64,000 bases of DNA from Voacanga thouarsii (taxonomy: Eukaryota > Streptophyta > Magnoliopsida > Gentianales > Apocynaceae): assembly GCA_026120185.1 (NCBI GenBank), contig JANUWF010001110.1:156001-220000 (forward strand), given 5' to 3'. A program made the translations under genes and the position numbers. The notes beneath the pieces were generated by a model. That model was given only the letters and a program-made list of their open reading frames with translations. It made no database searches and was not told the origin of the DNA. Below, one piece after another: positions 38,264-53,518 of the stretch. Every line of letters starts with the position of its first letter. Positions within the stretch are counted from its first letter, which is position 1.

Positions 38264-38577
38264 GGAGAGTTAGATGTTCGCTACTTCAAGAAATATGTAG
38301 AAAATGGGGGAGAATTTCACAAAGAAGATAGAAGTCTAAGCAAGATAGAGTTATTATAGAAGAAGGATTTCGTATTGGTGAAGAAGGAATGATGGGGACC
38401 ACGGCTATTTAAAAAGTAGTTTCAAAAGACTAACCGTTCGCGGGCTTCGAAGCTGAGGAGTCGGCACCTTTCTACAATGATTGGGGCATTTTGATTCTGT
38501 CAGAGAAAGAACAGTTACGAATTAAAAAGGGTACAATTCTCGTCGCTTCACCTGTTTGCACCATCAAAGCAATGGGA

Positions 38578-38591
38578 CTTGAGGGGGCATG
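38578..38591 (+). other. Polypurine tract of Tat-B
   Basis: CTTGAGGGGGCATG sits directly before TGTTGACG of the 3' LTR; the GAGGGGG core is the expected plus-strand primer. Confidence 0.75.
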
Positions 38592-39255
38592 TGTTGACGT
38601 CATTTTTAGCCGATCAGTTGCAACGGTAACTTTCAGCCGAAGCCGATATGAATTATGCCAAATGGATGATGACGTCAAGGAAAATCCTCAGCGGATGTAC
38701 GCGGTCAACATCGGAACCAAGAGCGATGAGCCATCACCCGCACATCTTGGCACGATCGGCAAGACATTACCGTTCTCCACTGCCAAGGATGGGCCACGAA
38801 GCAGGATCTTCTCCACGTTCAAAAGTCGGTAGCAGCACCACAACAAGTATAAAGCAAGCAGGAATTCCAAATTGAAGACACCAACATTCATCTCAAACCA
38901 AATTATCAATATTTTCCAATTTTCAATTCCTTTTTTTGCATTCTTTACAGTTTTCTTACAGCTTTGTTTACAACTTTATTCACATTTGCTTTACAATTTT
39001 CTTTACTCCTTTAATTACAGGCTTTTCGTTTGATGTTGCTTTGATTATCAATTCCAGTGTTTTGTATTCATTCATCATTTTAATCGAAATATATCATGTT
39101 CAGTTCTGTTTTGCTTTCACATGCAATATTTCTACCGCTTGGACCATTTCTATAATAAGTTCAGGAAACCCACGTCTTTTAAAAGGTCCGGCTCATCCAT
39201 TCATTTTTCTATTTGACTATTTGTGTTCATCGAAAAAATAGCTAATCGACACTTC

Positions 39256-39259
<4 letters not shown>
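38592..39259 (+). repeat. 3' LTR of Tat-B, end truncated
   Basis: Begins TGTTGACGTC and is homologous to 28787-29431 up to CACTTCCATC. The final GCTCC...GCTACA of the 5' LTR is missing and replaced by an AT repeat. It contains a small extra T-rich segment relative to the 5' copy. Confidence 0.9.

Positions 39260-39260
<1 letters not shown>

Positions 39261-39301
<41 letters not shown>
39261..39301. repeat. (AT)20 microsatellite after Tat-B
   Basis: Forty bases of pure AT replace the end of the Tat-B 3' LTR and border the pararetrovirus-like segment. Confidence 0.97.
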
Positions 39302-39304
<3 letters not shown>

Positions 39305-39336
39305 GGACTTCCCTATTGGGAAGTAGCTCCACGTAG

Positions 39337-39642
39337 AGTTTCGAACCCAACGTCAACCAACCAACCCCGGAGCAACCAGCGCCTCTTCCTCCTGAGGTTG
39401 ATCAGCCAGATGGAGGTGAGCCCCTCATTCCTAATCTTAACAATTACTTAATGCCAGTAGAAGAGCGCATGAGAGAGTTGGGGGATCGCCTCTCAATCAA
39501 CTCACTTACTAAAAATTGGACTTCCCAGGAATGGAAGAGCATCGTAGCAGCGCAGGCAGTGGTAGAAAAAAAGATCGAAGCCGCTTTAGTTCACGATGGC
39601 TTTGATCCCGAAACTCTCATCGAAAAACCATTTTCTTTTTAA
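39337..39642 (+). pseudogene. Unidentified plus-strand coding fragment
   Basis: An open frame of about 100 codons with no clear start, Pro-rich at first (NQPTPEQPAPLPPEV), then PVEERMRELGDRLSI and NWTSQEWKSIV with an Ala/Glu/Lys-rich helix. Composition looks coding. I do not recognise the family. Its end overlaps, on the other strand, the pararetrovirus movement-protein frame, so two fragments appear joined in inverted orientation near 39620. It may be another part of the same virus or of another element. Confidence 0.4.
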
Positions 39643-40357
39643 AATGTTTGGAGAAGAATAGAATTCTTTTTGTAATTGTTCTTTGTCAATGACAAATTCT
39701 TTTTGCAAAACATTGAGGTCTCCAATCATAGCAGAATGGGTAGGAGATGAAGGATTATCATCAGACCTAGGCTGTGCAACATACCTGGCCTGAGGGATCC
39801 TCAGATCTTGATTAACATCCTGTAGCTGTGTTGCTACAGAAGATGTGGAATGTCTAGGTGGTTGAAACTTAGACAATGCACCTATTCGGGATGCAATAGT
39901 TGAGGAGGGATATGATATCCTTTGGCTGAGAGATCTCTGGAATGTTATTTCAATATTTCCAGAAGAAGATTGATGAATTTCTGAGACCGTAGTGTTCTCA
40001 GGTTTTTCAGAAGGAGTAGCTCCTGTTAGGAGCCAATTCGAAGGAAGATTTACCTCTTGCCAAGTGATAGGTTTTGGAATTGAAATATGGGATTTGGTGA
40101 GATCGGTTTGGAACAAGATTGTCTCACCTTTATTTGAGACTCTCATAGCACCAGTGTTGAATGTAGAATTTATAGCCTTATATTGAATTTTGTATAGAAT
40201 GGCTACTGGAAGTGATCCAGTTTTGATTTTGTAGTTTGCAGTCTGGACATTCAAGGTTAGGGAATCTAAGAGGTTCCTATCTTGAAGGGAGACAGTGAAG
40301 TTTGGAAAACAGTCAAAATAAACTGGTCCATTGCAGAGGTTGGTTTCTACCATACCT
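39586..40357 (-). pseudogene. Endogenous pararetrovirus (Caulimoviridae) movement-protein fragment
   Basis: A minus-strand open frame read from the AC repeat at 40361 downward. Its N-terminal part (LCNGPVYFDCFPNFTVSL, SLTLNVQT, KTGSLPVAILYKIQYK, GETILFQTDLTKS, PKPITWQEV) has the pattern of the viral movement protein family as found in endogenous caulimovirids, where this protein opens cell-to-cell passage. The C-terminal part is Ser/Pro-rich, then KRKWFF. It has no start codon of its own: the Met-rich opening is lost in the AC repeat. Capsid, protease and RT parts are absent, so this is an isolated piece. The genus was not determined. Confidence 0.7.
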
Positions 40358-40358
40358 A

Positions 40359-40886
<528 letters not shown>

Positions 40887-41136
40887 GGTCCAATCGTTGA
40901 TCCCAAAATTTCTACAATAGGTGGGGTAAGTCGCTAATAGCTAATATAGTTCCCTATCCACGATTCTGCTAGTTACCAGAATAATTTTACTAGAATGCTA
41001 TTTTACTGGAATAATATAGGATGAATCCTGTAGATGGGGAAAAATAGAAAGCATAAATTTTCAACGTTTTGTTTATGTACAACTAAAAAGTAACAAACCT
41101 TCTAATTGGATTATATTAATATGAGTGGATCTGTTA

Positions 41137-41814
41137 TCAGTCATTCATTGAATGATAAATAACTACAAGTGACGAAGATATACGATTTAAATAACGAAAA
41201 ATCTAATATTTAAAAACTGTATCAAGAATGACTGGAAAGGTAGAACAAGACCCGATATAATTTGATTATTCTGAACAAATCTAAAATCTTTGTAGATAGA
41301 GCCAATCATTAATTCCCAGCCGTGGGGTGAATGGAATCCAATACATAAATCAGTTAATAAAAGAATAGAAAAAGCTTTGACTGTGTCGCTTAGGTTATAT
41401 AGGAATTCCTGGGCCCAAGAGTTAAGAATAACAAGTTCTTCATTACTCAAAATAGAATAACCGATTAGAATAACAAAACAGATTATATTTATCGATAAGT
41501 GAAAAATCGTATGGATACGATCCTCGTTGTGTATCTTGATTAATTGGATCATTTTTTTTTATTCCTATACGAAGCTTATGTAGACGTGTCTCCGAGTATT
41601 CTTCGATCATTTCATCCAAGGGGAGGAGTTCCTCTAAGTCTATAAATTTTTCTAGAATACCCCTTTCTTGAATATCATTCAAAAAAATTTCGGATTGCCC
41701 AACATTCTACCAATTAGTAACCCAAGATTCCAAACTTTTTTTAAATGAGAGAGAAAGCCACCAAGGAAAAAATACTATAGATACAAGAGGAGTATATGCT
41801 TTCTTTTTTGTCAT
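41137..41814 (-). pseudogene. cemA: cemA (chloroplast envelope membrane protein)
   Basis: The plastid inner-envelope protein involved in CO2 and proton handling. ATG at 41814 ([10 protein letters not shown]) and the last codons VIYHSMND-stop at 41137 are both recognisable, giving 678 bp against about 690 normally. It is broken by a TAG in TNWW (41707-41709), a frameshift in an A9 run near 41553 (GIKK to [14 protein letters not shown]), a further shift near 41230 and a stop in FKYW. The conserved [14 protein letters not shown] and [14 protein letters not shown] blocks remain. It lies between petA and ycf4 as in normal plastids. Confidence 0.92.
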
Positions 41815-42494
41815 TTTTTCATCTGTGAATTGTTAATCAACCCACCTCATTCGTCGACTCTATGTTTCTTTCACGCATGAGTTCTATACAAGGTATGGAA
41901 CCTATGAATCTATTTTATTTGTGATTTTGTGGTTAGTCTTTGAATCTCGAAAGACTCGAAAAATCGACTAATAATCCATTTCGAATGAAGAAATACTAAA
42001 AAAATAGAGTTTCCCAATATCTCAATTGGGCAAATTCGAAACAACTGTCCCCTTTCGATGAATGACCGAAAGAACCCCTTTAAGTTTAAGTTTTAAGTAA
42101 TGAATATTAGTCCAATTTTGAGACGAAAAAATCCCTTTTCTATCACAATATCCAATATTTCGAAAAAGAAAATTCACCGATTGCCCACAGCCAGGAATAG
42201 AATAATTGAGGGAAAGATATTGGGATACTCAAAGTAGCAAAACAAGACAGAAATTGACTAGTTATCATTATTAAGAAATCTAATTGTTATTTTTGTGTTG
42301 GTCATTAAGGAACACAAAAGAAAGGAGAAAATGAAACGTCGATTGACAAAAAAAGAATTTCGTTTTGTGGTTGTTCCGCCCGCTTTGGCTCGAATGAACC
42401 TTCTGATGAAACTTCACTTAGGTTATGTTATAGAAAAAATAGGATTCTTGCATTTTTCCCTCAAAGCACCCATTTTCCATTTTCGGACCTTTTT
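41815..42494. other. cemA-ycf4 spacer
   Basis: Plastid-like AT-rich spacer. A plus-strand ORF (42295-42630) overlaps the end of ycf4 and is not a recognised gene. Confidence 0.6.
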
Positions 42495-43076
42495 TCAAAA
42501 TACTTCAACTTCAATTGGTACGCGCAAGAAATTGGACAATTCAGCAGCTTTGTCTACAATAGCAAGTGGAGCCAAATTCTCATCAGTACGAGCTAAGGGA
42601 ATGGCCCCCTGGCCTCGAACGTCCAGATAAAGGCCACGACCGGCATAAATACCCTCTCTAACTTCTACTATTTTAATGGACCGAATATCTTTTATAGGGA
42701 ATTGGAGGAATATGCGCCGATTTTTTCCAGGAAATCCCCAACGAAAAAAGCACACTATCCCTTCCTTTCTATCGAATCGATTATAACCGCTGCCTACATT
42801 CCAGAAAATTGTGCACCACAAATAGCAACTAATAAAGAGACCCACGATTCCGTAGAAAAGCATCATTATACCTTGTGAATAAAAACCGATTAGCTCCAAC
42901 GGAAAATCAGACAGAGAAGGCAAAAAGGGTAGCAAATTTATACCAAGATAAGTGGAAGTTCCAGCCAAAAACAATCCTAATGAACCTAAAAAAACGATAA
43001 AGGCCCAGCAGAAATTACTTATTTTTCGAGCCTCCGTTATAACTTCTATACGTAGATGTTCTGATCGCCAATGCAT
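42495..43076 (-). CDS. ycf4: ycf4 (photosystem I assembly factor), open but divergent
   Basis: Thylakoid protein needed for photosystem I assembly. 193 codons are open, against about 184 in most plants. Conserved blocks are present: [17 protein letters not shown], two membrane segments (about 20-45 and 68-90), [45 protein letters not shown] and FLRVPIEV. It has an in-frame insertion between the membrane segments (about 50-62) and a small duplication EVEVF at the end. In-frame indels suggest these arose in the plastid under selection, but this copy is in the nucleus and should be inert. Confidence 0.9.
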   Translation of the reverse strand: MHWRSEHLRIEVITEARKISNFCWAFIVFLGSLGLFLAGTSTYLGINLLPFLPSLSDFPLELIGFYSQGIMMLFYGIVGLFISCYLWCTIFWNVGSGYNRFDRKEGIVCFFRWGFPGKNRRIFLQFPIKDIRSIKIVEVREGIYAGRGLYLDVRGQGAIPLARTDENLAPLAIVDKAAELSNFLRVPIEVEVF

Positions 43077-43491
43077 ACTTGATCCGATTGTATTTTATTG
43101 GAATACCTCAAATTAAATTGACTTTACCCTTTTTTTGTTTCCGAAGTAACTCTCATCAACTAGCACTAGTTTGATGTGAACCTTTAGGAGTAATTCATCA
43201 AATTGCTTCGATCTAATCTAAACTAAAATAATAACATACCCTTCATATGATCGCACTATACATATAGATCCGAGGACTTTTTATTTCAGCCATCCAGCGA
43301 TCCTGGTCGATTTGAAAACAGCTAGAATTCACTTACCCATATATTATGTTTCTACAGGTATAAGAGCCCTTTCCTTTATGTTCGGCAGAAATCACATGTT
43401 ATATCATATTCCACTAAATAGATATCTGTGTTAGTTATGATACAAGTCTAAGTTTTGAAAAAAAAAACAGAAGGGATGGGATCCATTGGGT

Positions 43492-43602
43492 CTAAACAAT
43501 CTTGTTTTTTTGAACATGAAGAAATAAAGAAGCCATTGCAATTGCCGGAAATACTAGGCCTACTAAAGGCACAAAAATAGAGGGAAGGTTGAAAGTTGTC
43601 AT
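43492..43602 (-). CDS. psaI: psaI (photosystem I subunit VIII), open
   Basis: 36 codons: [20 protein letters not shown], then the rest of one membrane helix and QKNKIV-stop. Length and sequence are normal for this small photosystem I subunit. It lies between ycf4 and accD, same strand, as in plastids. Present only as part of the NUPT. Confidence 0.93.
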   Translation of the reverse strand: MTTFNLPSIFVPLVGLVFPAIAMASLFLHVQKNKIV

Positions 43603-44298
43603 AGAATGGGTACCTCGATTTATTGTTTGTACCTGTTATTATTATTTATAAATAAAGATATCTTATAATAATTATAATTAAGAATTTTCACTATTATGAC
43701 TTTAATTATTAATTCAATTCTTAGTATAGATCTAAGTATCTATATATAGATCTAAGTATCTATATATCTAGATCTAAGTGAGGATATAGAATAAGTGCAA
43801 GGAATGTAGAGCTAAATAAATGAACTTATTCATCTTTCTACACGAAAGATATGTATGATAATCAACTTTATTATTTATTATTTTTCTTGATTTCTTTGTC
43901 TTTTATTTTTATTCTTTTTACTAAAGAAAGAGTTTCTTACAGATTATCGAAAGATTCGTTAGAATCCGAACCCGGGGTTATTTTTAGCTAAACGGGATTT
44001 TCGGGAAGTAGAGAAAAATAAAAAACTTTCTATTTTTTCTATTTGAGAATTATATACGTAAGATGAGAAGCAGAAATTCGTTTTGTTTGCCTAATTTCAC
44101 GAAAGGAAGAATTTTGGATAGAGACTTCTTGATTAGTAATCAGAAATATAGGTAAAAGGGGGTTATCCGCAGCTTTTGATTCTTTCTACAATTAGATCTT
44201 ATGTTCACCAAAGAAGATTCCTATTTCCTTTAATTCCGAATAAACTAACTACTCGTTTGCTACAAATAATTGAACTTAGTGCTCTATTTGATTTTGAT
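43603..44298. other. psaI-accD spacer
   Basis: AT-rich plastid spacer with a short repeated segment (ATCTATATATAGATCTAAGT near 43726-43780). No gene seen. Confidence 0.6.
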
Positions 44299-45770
44299 TC
44301 AATTTTTATTCAAAGGAAAGAAAGCGTGGAGCTTAAATAACTCACTTAGAACGCTTTTTAAAAGATTACGCGGTACGATTAGGTCGAATAATCCCTTCTG
44401 GAATAAATATTCAGCCGCTTGCGAACCTTCGGGTACTGTTTTATTCAATGTTTGTTCAATTACTCTTTTACCTGCAAACGCAATGTAAGCATTGGGTTCG
44501 GCAATAATGATATCGCCCAACATACCAAAACTAGCCGTCACCCCGCCAGTAGTAGGAGATGTAAGGATTGATACATAAAATAACTTTTTATTTGATTGAT
44601 AATCATATAAAGCAGACGATATTTTAGCCATTTGCATCAAGCTCAAACTTCCTTCTTGCATGCGCGCCCCCCCGGAAGCACACACTATAATAAGAGGTAG
44701 AGATTTATTGGTCGCATACTCAATTAAACGGGTAATTTTTTCCCCGACTACGGATCCCATACTACCCCCCATAAACTGAAAATCCATAACCCCAACTGCT
44801 ACGGGAATGCCATTTAGTTGGCCTATGCCTGTTTGAACAGCCTCGGTTAATCCTGTCTTTCTTTGATAAGAATCAATACGATCTTTATAAGGTTCCTCCT
44901 CCGAATGAAATTCAATGGGATCTAGAGAGACCATGTCTTCGTCCATAGGATGCCAAGTACCCGGATCGATCGAAAGTTCTATTCTATCTGAACTACTCAT
45001 TTTCAAATGATATCCACATTGTTCACAAATATTCATTTTAGATTTCAAAAATTTCTTATAATTTAATCCATAACAATTTTCGCATTGAACCCACAAATGT
45101 CTATATTTTTGAGTTACATCGATATCATTAGAACTTTCTCTTATAGTTAAATCACTACCTTGCGCGCGGGTTCGTATACCCGAACCCTCCCCTTCACCAT
45201 TATTTCTACTTTCACCATAAATGGACCTATAAATGTAACTATCACTGGAATTATCACTATCACTTACCATGGAAGTATCGATACAGATTTGAGACTGAAG
45301 ATAACTGTCAATGCAACTATTAATATGATTATTCCAACTATATTGAATGTAACGATTATAGTAGGTATCTTCACCGGTAGATTCATTATGCAGATAACTA
45401 GAATCCCGATAACTATAAAAAGAACTTTCGAGTTCACTCAGAAACGAATGCTTGTTGTCAATTTCAAAAATGTGATTTTCAATATCAAAATATATGGAAT
45501 AACTGTCTCCATTACTATCCTTAACCAAAAAAGTGTCATCGGGGATGAAATTCCGAATGTCTTTGACCCCGAATAAACGATCAACATTACTGTAACTAGA
45601 ATCGTCACGACCCCCCAACTCTGAATATTTTTAGTTGTATCTTTTCTATTCGAATCTTCTATTTCACTGGTATTTTCAATAGGACCAAGACTGTCCATTG
45701 ATTTATTTAGCCCACACCTACGTTCTAACTCCTTCTTAAACAACATCGAATTAAACCACCATCTTTTCAT
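44299..45770 (-). pseudogene. accD: accD (acetyl-CoA carboxylase beta subunit), one frameshift
   Basis: Plastid carboxyltransferase beta subunit, first step of fatty-acid synthesis. ATG at 45770 ([20 protein letters not shown]) runs about 51 codons, then the frame shifts at a run of six G (minus strand, 45611-45616). One more G would restore a normal 490-residue frame; the remainder is open to 44299. The zinc finger CENC...CEQC and the carboxyltransferase motifs [24 protein letters not shown] and [15 protein letters not shown] are intact. Only one lesion is visible, far less decay than atpB. The ORF that appears to start near 45618 uses a TTG and is not the true start. Confidence 0.92.
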
Positions 45771-46457
45771 AGAGTTTTCTTGCCCCCCATTTGTATGAAA
45801 ATACAATAGATGAATAGTCATTCGATTCAAAATTCTTTATTTGAATATCTTATTTCCTATCAGCCTAAACATAGAAACCCAATCGCTAGGATTATTTATT
45901 AACTAATAAGAAAAGGGTAATAGGTGTGAGTATTGAAAAAAATTATCTTTTTTGAAATCTGAGGTAATACTTCACTATATATCAATAGGAACCCTTTTTC
46001 ATTATATTCATTATAAAAATACAATGATAAAGAGCGCCTTTTCTTATGTCTTAGGTCGTATCAAATTCGCATCGAAAAAAAGAAATACTTGTTCTGTCCT
46101 AGAAATCCTTTTTTTTTGTAAAATTTCGTCTAAGAACGTAATAATTTAAGGTTCAATATGGAAAGAGAAGGACAATATACAGGATGGGTAGAAAGAATCG
46201 TGATACTTGGCCTGATTCGGGGAAACTGCAGGATATAAAAGAATATACCAATCCCAAGGATCCGTAGGATTAATTGTGGATCCAAGACAACAATAGAAAG
46301 ATTTGAGTTTTAGATTTTGTATTTCAAATCTTCTATATCTAGATAAGTATGTATTTAAAAAAAATAGAATCGTTGTATTCGGCTCAATCCTTTTAGGAAA
46401 AGATTGGGCCGAGTTTAAGTTTAATTGCAATTCAACTAAGATAACAAAAGGTAATTA
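45771..46457. other. accD-rbcL spacer
   Basis: Plastid spacer, no gene. An inverted repeat near 46376-46412 (GGCTCAATCC...GGGCCGAG) could be the rbcL 3' stem-loop. Confidence 0.5.
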
Positions 46458-50470
<4,013 letters not shown>

Positions 50471-50670
50471 TTTCCTTACATAAACGTTCACATAATCAAA
50501 AGAAGTTCTGTTTCAGACCCTATTTTGATTTGATTCCGTCGAGTGAATAGAATTAAATACAATCAAGCAAAACCCAATTGAAAAAAAATGAAATAGCAAA
50601 CAATAAAAAAAAAAAAGAGGGTGGGTAAAAAACTTATTAGATACTGGAGTCGAAGGTATCTAATAAGTTC
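50471..50670. other. atpE-trnM spacer
   Basis: Plastid spacer with an A-rich run and an inverted repeat AACTTATTAGATAC...GTATCTAATAAGTT (50631-50669), a likely 3'-end hairpin of trnM or atpE. No gene. Confidence 0.6.
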
Positions 50671-50715
50671 TACCTACTATTGGATTTAAACTAATGACTC
50701 TCGCCGTATGAAATC
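50671..50715 (-). pseudogene. trnM-CAU: trnM-CAU, 3' portion, split by SIRE insertion
   Basis: The minus strand gives the anticodon CAT, the anticodon 3' arm, variable loop, T arm and acceptor end (...CCAATAGTAGGTA). The 5' portion is at 61631-61663, 10.9 kb away. The break lies in the anticodon loop immediately 5' of the anticodon. The five bases at 50711-50715 (AAATC) are the left target-site duplication. Confidence 0.92.
50711..50715. repeat. Left target-site duplication of the SIRE element
   Basis: AAATC, versus AAAGC at 61631-61635. The original plastid trnM sequence is AAAGC, so the left copy has one G-to-T change. Confidence 0.85.
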
Positions 50716-51958
50716 TGTTAGCCCTAAGGGCCTTCTTTTATGTTTTGATTTATGACAAACGTTGATATGGACTAACGTGTCAATTTATTGTGATAGGAAA
50801 TGATTGACCTTTGTTCTTCTAAAGTCTTCAGATAAGAATTGTTAGCGACTCCTTCATCACCGATCTCAAGAATGGAAGATCAATTGGAAAATCAAGTATA
50901 AGGGGTTATACATCAAGAAGACTTTTTATGAAGAATATTAGACTAGGAAATGTTCATTAAGGTATACTTATTATTTCCTATGTCTTCTTATCTTTTGATT
51001 CATTTGGCTTTACCTTGAAGCTTCAAAGGAGATGGTTTTCAAAGTTTTTAGAATTCACAGAATTTTCGATTGTACAGTTTGAATCCAAAAGGTTCATCCA
51101 AAATCCTGTAAACCGGGTTGAAAAATTGTCCGTCAAGGATGTGCCATTTTAGACTTAACTTTTGGATGCATCTTCGTCCAAAACCCAAGTCCAAAACTCG
51201 GATGAGTTTAAACAGAAAAATTTATAGCCGTTTTTTATGACCGTTGGCACTCCACTTTTTGGCTCTATAAATAGCCCTTAAAGCTAGATTACAAGCAAAA
51301 TTTTTGAAACATCCATCTTAGAAATACTATTACTCAATATCTTCAAAAATCTCCTTTTATCTTAGCTTCAAAGTGAGTTCATTGTGTATAAAAAATAAAA
51401 GTATTTTGTGCTTGTATCCGAGAGAATATCTGTTCAAGTAAATGAGCTTATCTCTGTTCTATTGATTTTCAATTCTCAGCTTGTAATAGCAAGGTTGTGT
51501 GGTAAAACCCATAGGGGTGATCCTTGTTGTGTGATTGTTCAAGGTTGTGGTGTAAAACCTATAGGGGTGAGCCTTGATGTATTTGAGAGGTTGTGTAAAA
51601 CCTAGTATGGTGATTCTCTCTTATGTGTGGTTGTTTCATTAAGTGAGGTTAATGAAATAGGGTTAAATATCCTTAAGTGTGAGGCTTAAGGTAGTGGACG
51701 TAGATCATTGTTGATCAAATCACTATACATCTCTTGTCTCATTTTATTTCAGTGGTTCATGTATATTATTTTTATGATCTTTCACTGTCTAAATCTGAAT
51801 ACACATCTACGAGTGCTTGGACAGCTTTCAATGCATCAATAAAGTCAGTCCAAGTATCTTTGTGATCATCCTTGTTCAGCATTTTAGACTCTTTGGAAAA
51901 ATTATTTTTGCTTGCCAAAAACCTTATTCACCCCCCCCCCCTCCTCTAAGGTTTTTCA
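50716..51958 (+). repeat. 5' LTR of the SIRE element
   Basis: Starts TGTTAGCCCTAAGGG and ends TTTTTCA. Near the end is a C-rich run (51930-51941). Within 51490-51620 there are three degenerate copies of a ~50-bp unit (AGGTTGTGTGGTAAAACC...GGTGATCCTTG). Confidence 0.94.
51266..51273 (+). promoter_or_regulatory. TATA box in the SIRE 5' LTR
   Basis: TATAAATA in GGCTCTATAAATAGCC, conserved in the 3' LTR (60939-60946). The usual location for the start of the genomic RNA would be about 30 bp downstream. Confidence 0.75.
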
Positions 51959-51960
51959 TT

Positions 51961-51972
51961 TGGTATCAGAGT
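51961..51972 (+). other. Primer-binding site of the SIRE element
   Basis: TGGTATCAGAGT follows the LTR by two bases; complementary to the initiator tRNA-Met 3' end except for the last position. Confidence 0.9.
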
Positions 51973-52021
51973 GAGGTCTACATACTTTTGGTTTAACAGC
52001 CTTGTAGAAAAGATCTTAATA

Positions 52022-53518
52022 GTAAGCTCATCTTCTCTTCCATATGTTGAAGGATCTTCAACAAATCGTCCACATTTGTTTAATGGAAGCAACTATACCT
52101 TCTGAAAAAATAGAATAAAGATTTATGTGTGTTCTATTAACTTCGAGTTATGGAGTTTAATAGAGAATGGTCCTTTTATTCCATCAAAGATGATTGATGG
52201 CATAAAAATACCTAAACAGAATGATGAGTAAAGTGTGGAAGATAATGAAAAAATGACTCTAAACTTTTAAGCTATGAATATTTTGTGTTGTGCACTAGAT
52301 GCGACTGAATACAACCGTGTTAGTGGTTGTGATTCAGCTCATAATATGTGGAGATTGCTAGAAGTCACCCATGAGGAGACAAATCAAGTCAAAGAATCAA
52401 AACTAGGGCTTCTTATTCATGATCATGAATTATTTACTATAAAACCAAACGAAAGCATCACTGACATGTTCACAAGATTTACTAATATCTCAAATGGTCT
52501 GAAAGCTTACGGAAAGGTTTATTCCCTTGGGGAACAAAATCGAAAAATTCTTGATGCTTTACCAAAAAGCTGACAGCCTAAAACTCTTGCTGTTGAAGAA
52601 TCCAATGATTTGAAATCCTTACCTACTGAAGAGTTGATCGGATCTCTTTTTAACTCATGAGATGAAACTTAAAAGGTTTCATGAATCTGATGATCATGAT
52701 AAAGGTAGAAAAGGGATTACTCTAAAAACTGAAAGTGAAGATGAAGAAACAAGCTCTTCGGAAAGCAGTGAAGGCATGGACGGTGATGACTTAGCAATGA
52801 TAGCAAAAAAATTCAGAAGGATGTTCAAAGGAAACTACAAACGAGGAAGGAAGTTTATAAGAAAGAAAGGACAAACCTCCAGCTTCAAACCTCAATGCTT
52901 TGAATGTAAAAGCACGGATCACTTCATTGCAGACTGTCTGGTTGCAAAAGGAAAGGAAGGAAAAGTGTCTACGAAGACGAAAGACCAAAAAATCAAGAAA
53001 GGTAAAGGATTGATGGGAGCTTGGGACTTAAATGATGAATCTGGGGATGAAGAATCTGAGGAAGAAACTGCCAACATTTGCTTCATGGCTTTGGAAAATG
53101 AGGTAAACTTTTCAACATCAGAATGCATGTCTATTTTGCATACATCTATGACTGAAAAGCATGTTGATCCTAATGAGTTGTTATATGATATGTTTTGTGA
53201 ATTAAAAAAACTGTCCAAAAAAATAAAGATTTAAAGTTGAAGGTAAATTGTCTGATGAAAGAAAATGAAGCTTTGTTGAATAGCTACGAAATGTCTCTTG
53301 AAATACATATGTATGCTAAAATTGAAAAAGATGTGATCATGATAGCATTACACCATGCATCTCTGAAAAATAGAAACTTATGTGATAAAATTCGAATTCT
53401 TGAATATATGGTTAGCACTTTTAATGATATGAAAATTAGAATAAATGATCTTACCAATTGCATTGAAAAATTTACAAATGGTAAAAGCAATCTGGAAAAA
53501 CTTCTCGGAACTCAATAT
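52022..53518 (+). pseudogene. SIRE gag
   Basis: Retrotransposon Gag. An in-frame match begins near 52025 (SSSLPYVEGSSTNRPHLFNG) without an ATG, so the start is mutated or upstream. The UBN2-type core follows (MNILCCALDATEYNRV, NQVKESKLGLLIHDHELF) to 52573. After a frameshift near 52640, 52662-53234 contains an acidic Ser-rich segment and an intact zinc knuckle CFECKSTDHFIADC. A second shift in an A7 run near 53218 leads into the frame used by pol; 53237-53518 is a coiled-coil-like segment. Multiple stops. Confidence 0.85.

Larger units (their letters stand above)
28787..39259 (+). mobile_element. Ty3/Gypsy Tat-type retrotransposon Tat-B with antisense ORF
   Basis: 5' LTR 28787-29431, primer site, gag, pol, an antisense coding region (38263 down to 36208), a polypurine tract and the 3' LTR 38592-39259. 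It is related to Tat-A in every domain but more decayed; almost no domain lacks a stop. The arrangement gag-pol-antisense ORF is characteristic of Grande/Retand-like Tat elements. Both outer ends touch AT microsatellites, so no target duplication can be read. The 3' LTR lacks the last ~25 bp found in the 5' LTR. Confidence 0.92.

Noticed and set aside
42295..42630. Plus-strand 111-codon ORF in the cemA-ycf4 spacer
   Set aside because: Its second half is antisense to ycf4 and no plastid gene is known at this position.
45160..45576. 138-codon ORF antisense to accD
   Set aside because: Low-complexity Ile/Thr-rich shadow of the accD N-terminal region.
51408..51605. ORF starting MLVSERI, seen again at 61081-61278
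   Set aside because: The two copies are the same position in the two LTRs of one element; it is repeat sequence, not a duplicated gene.
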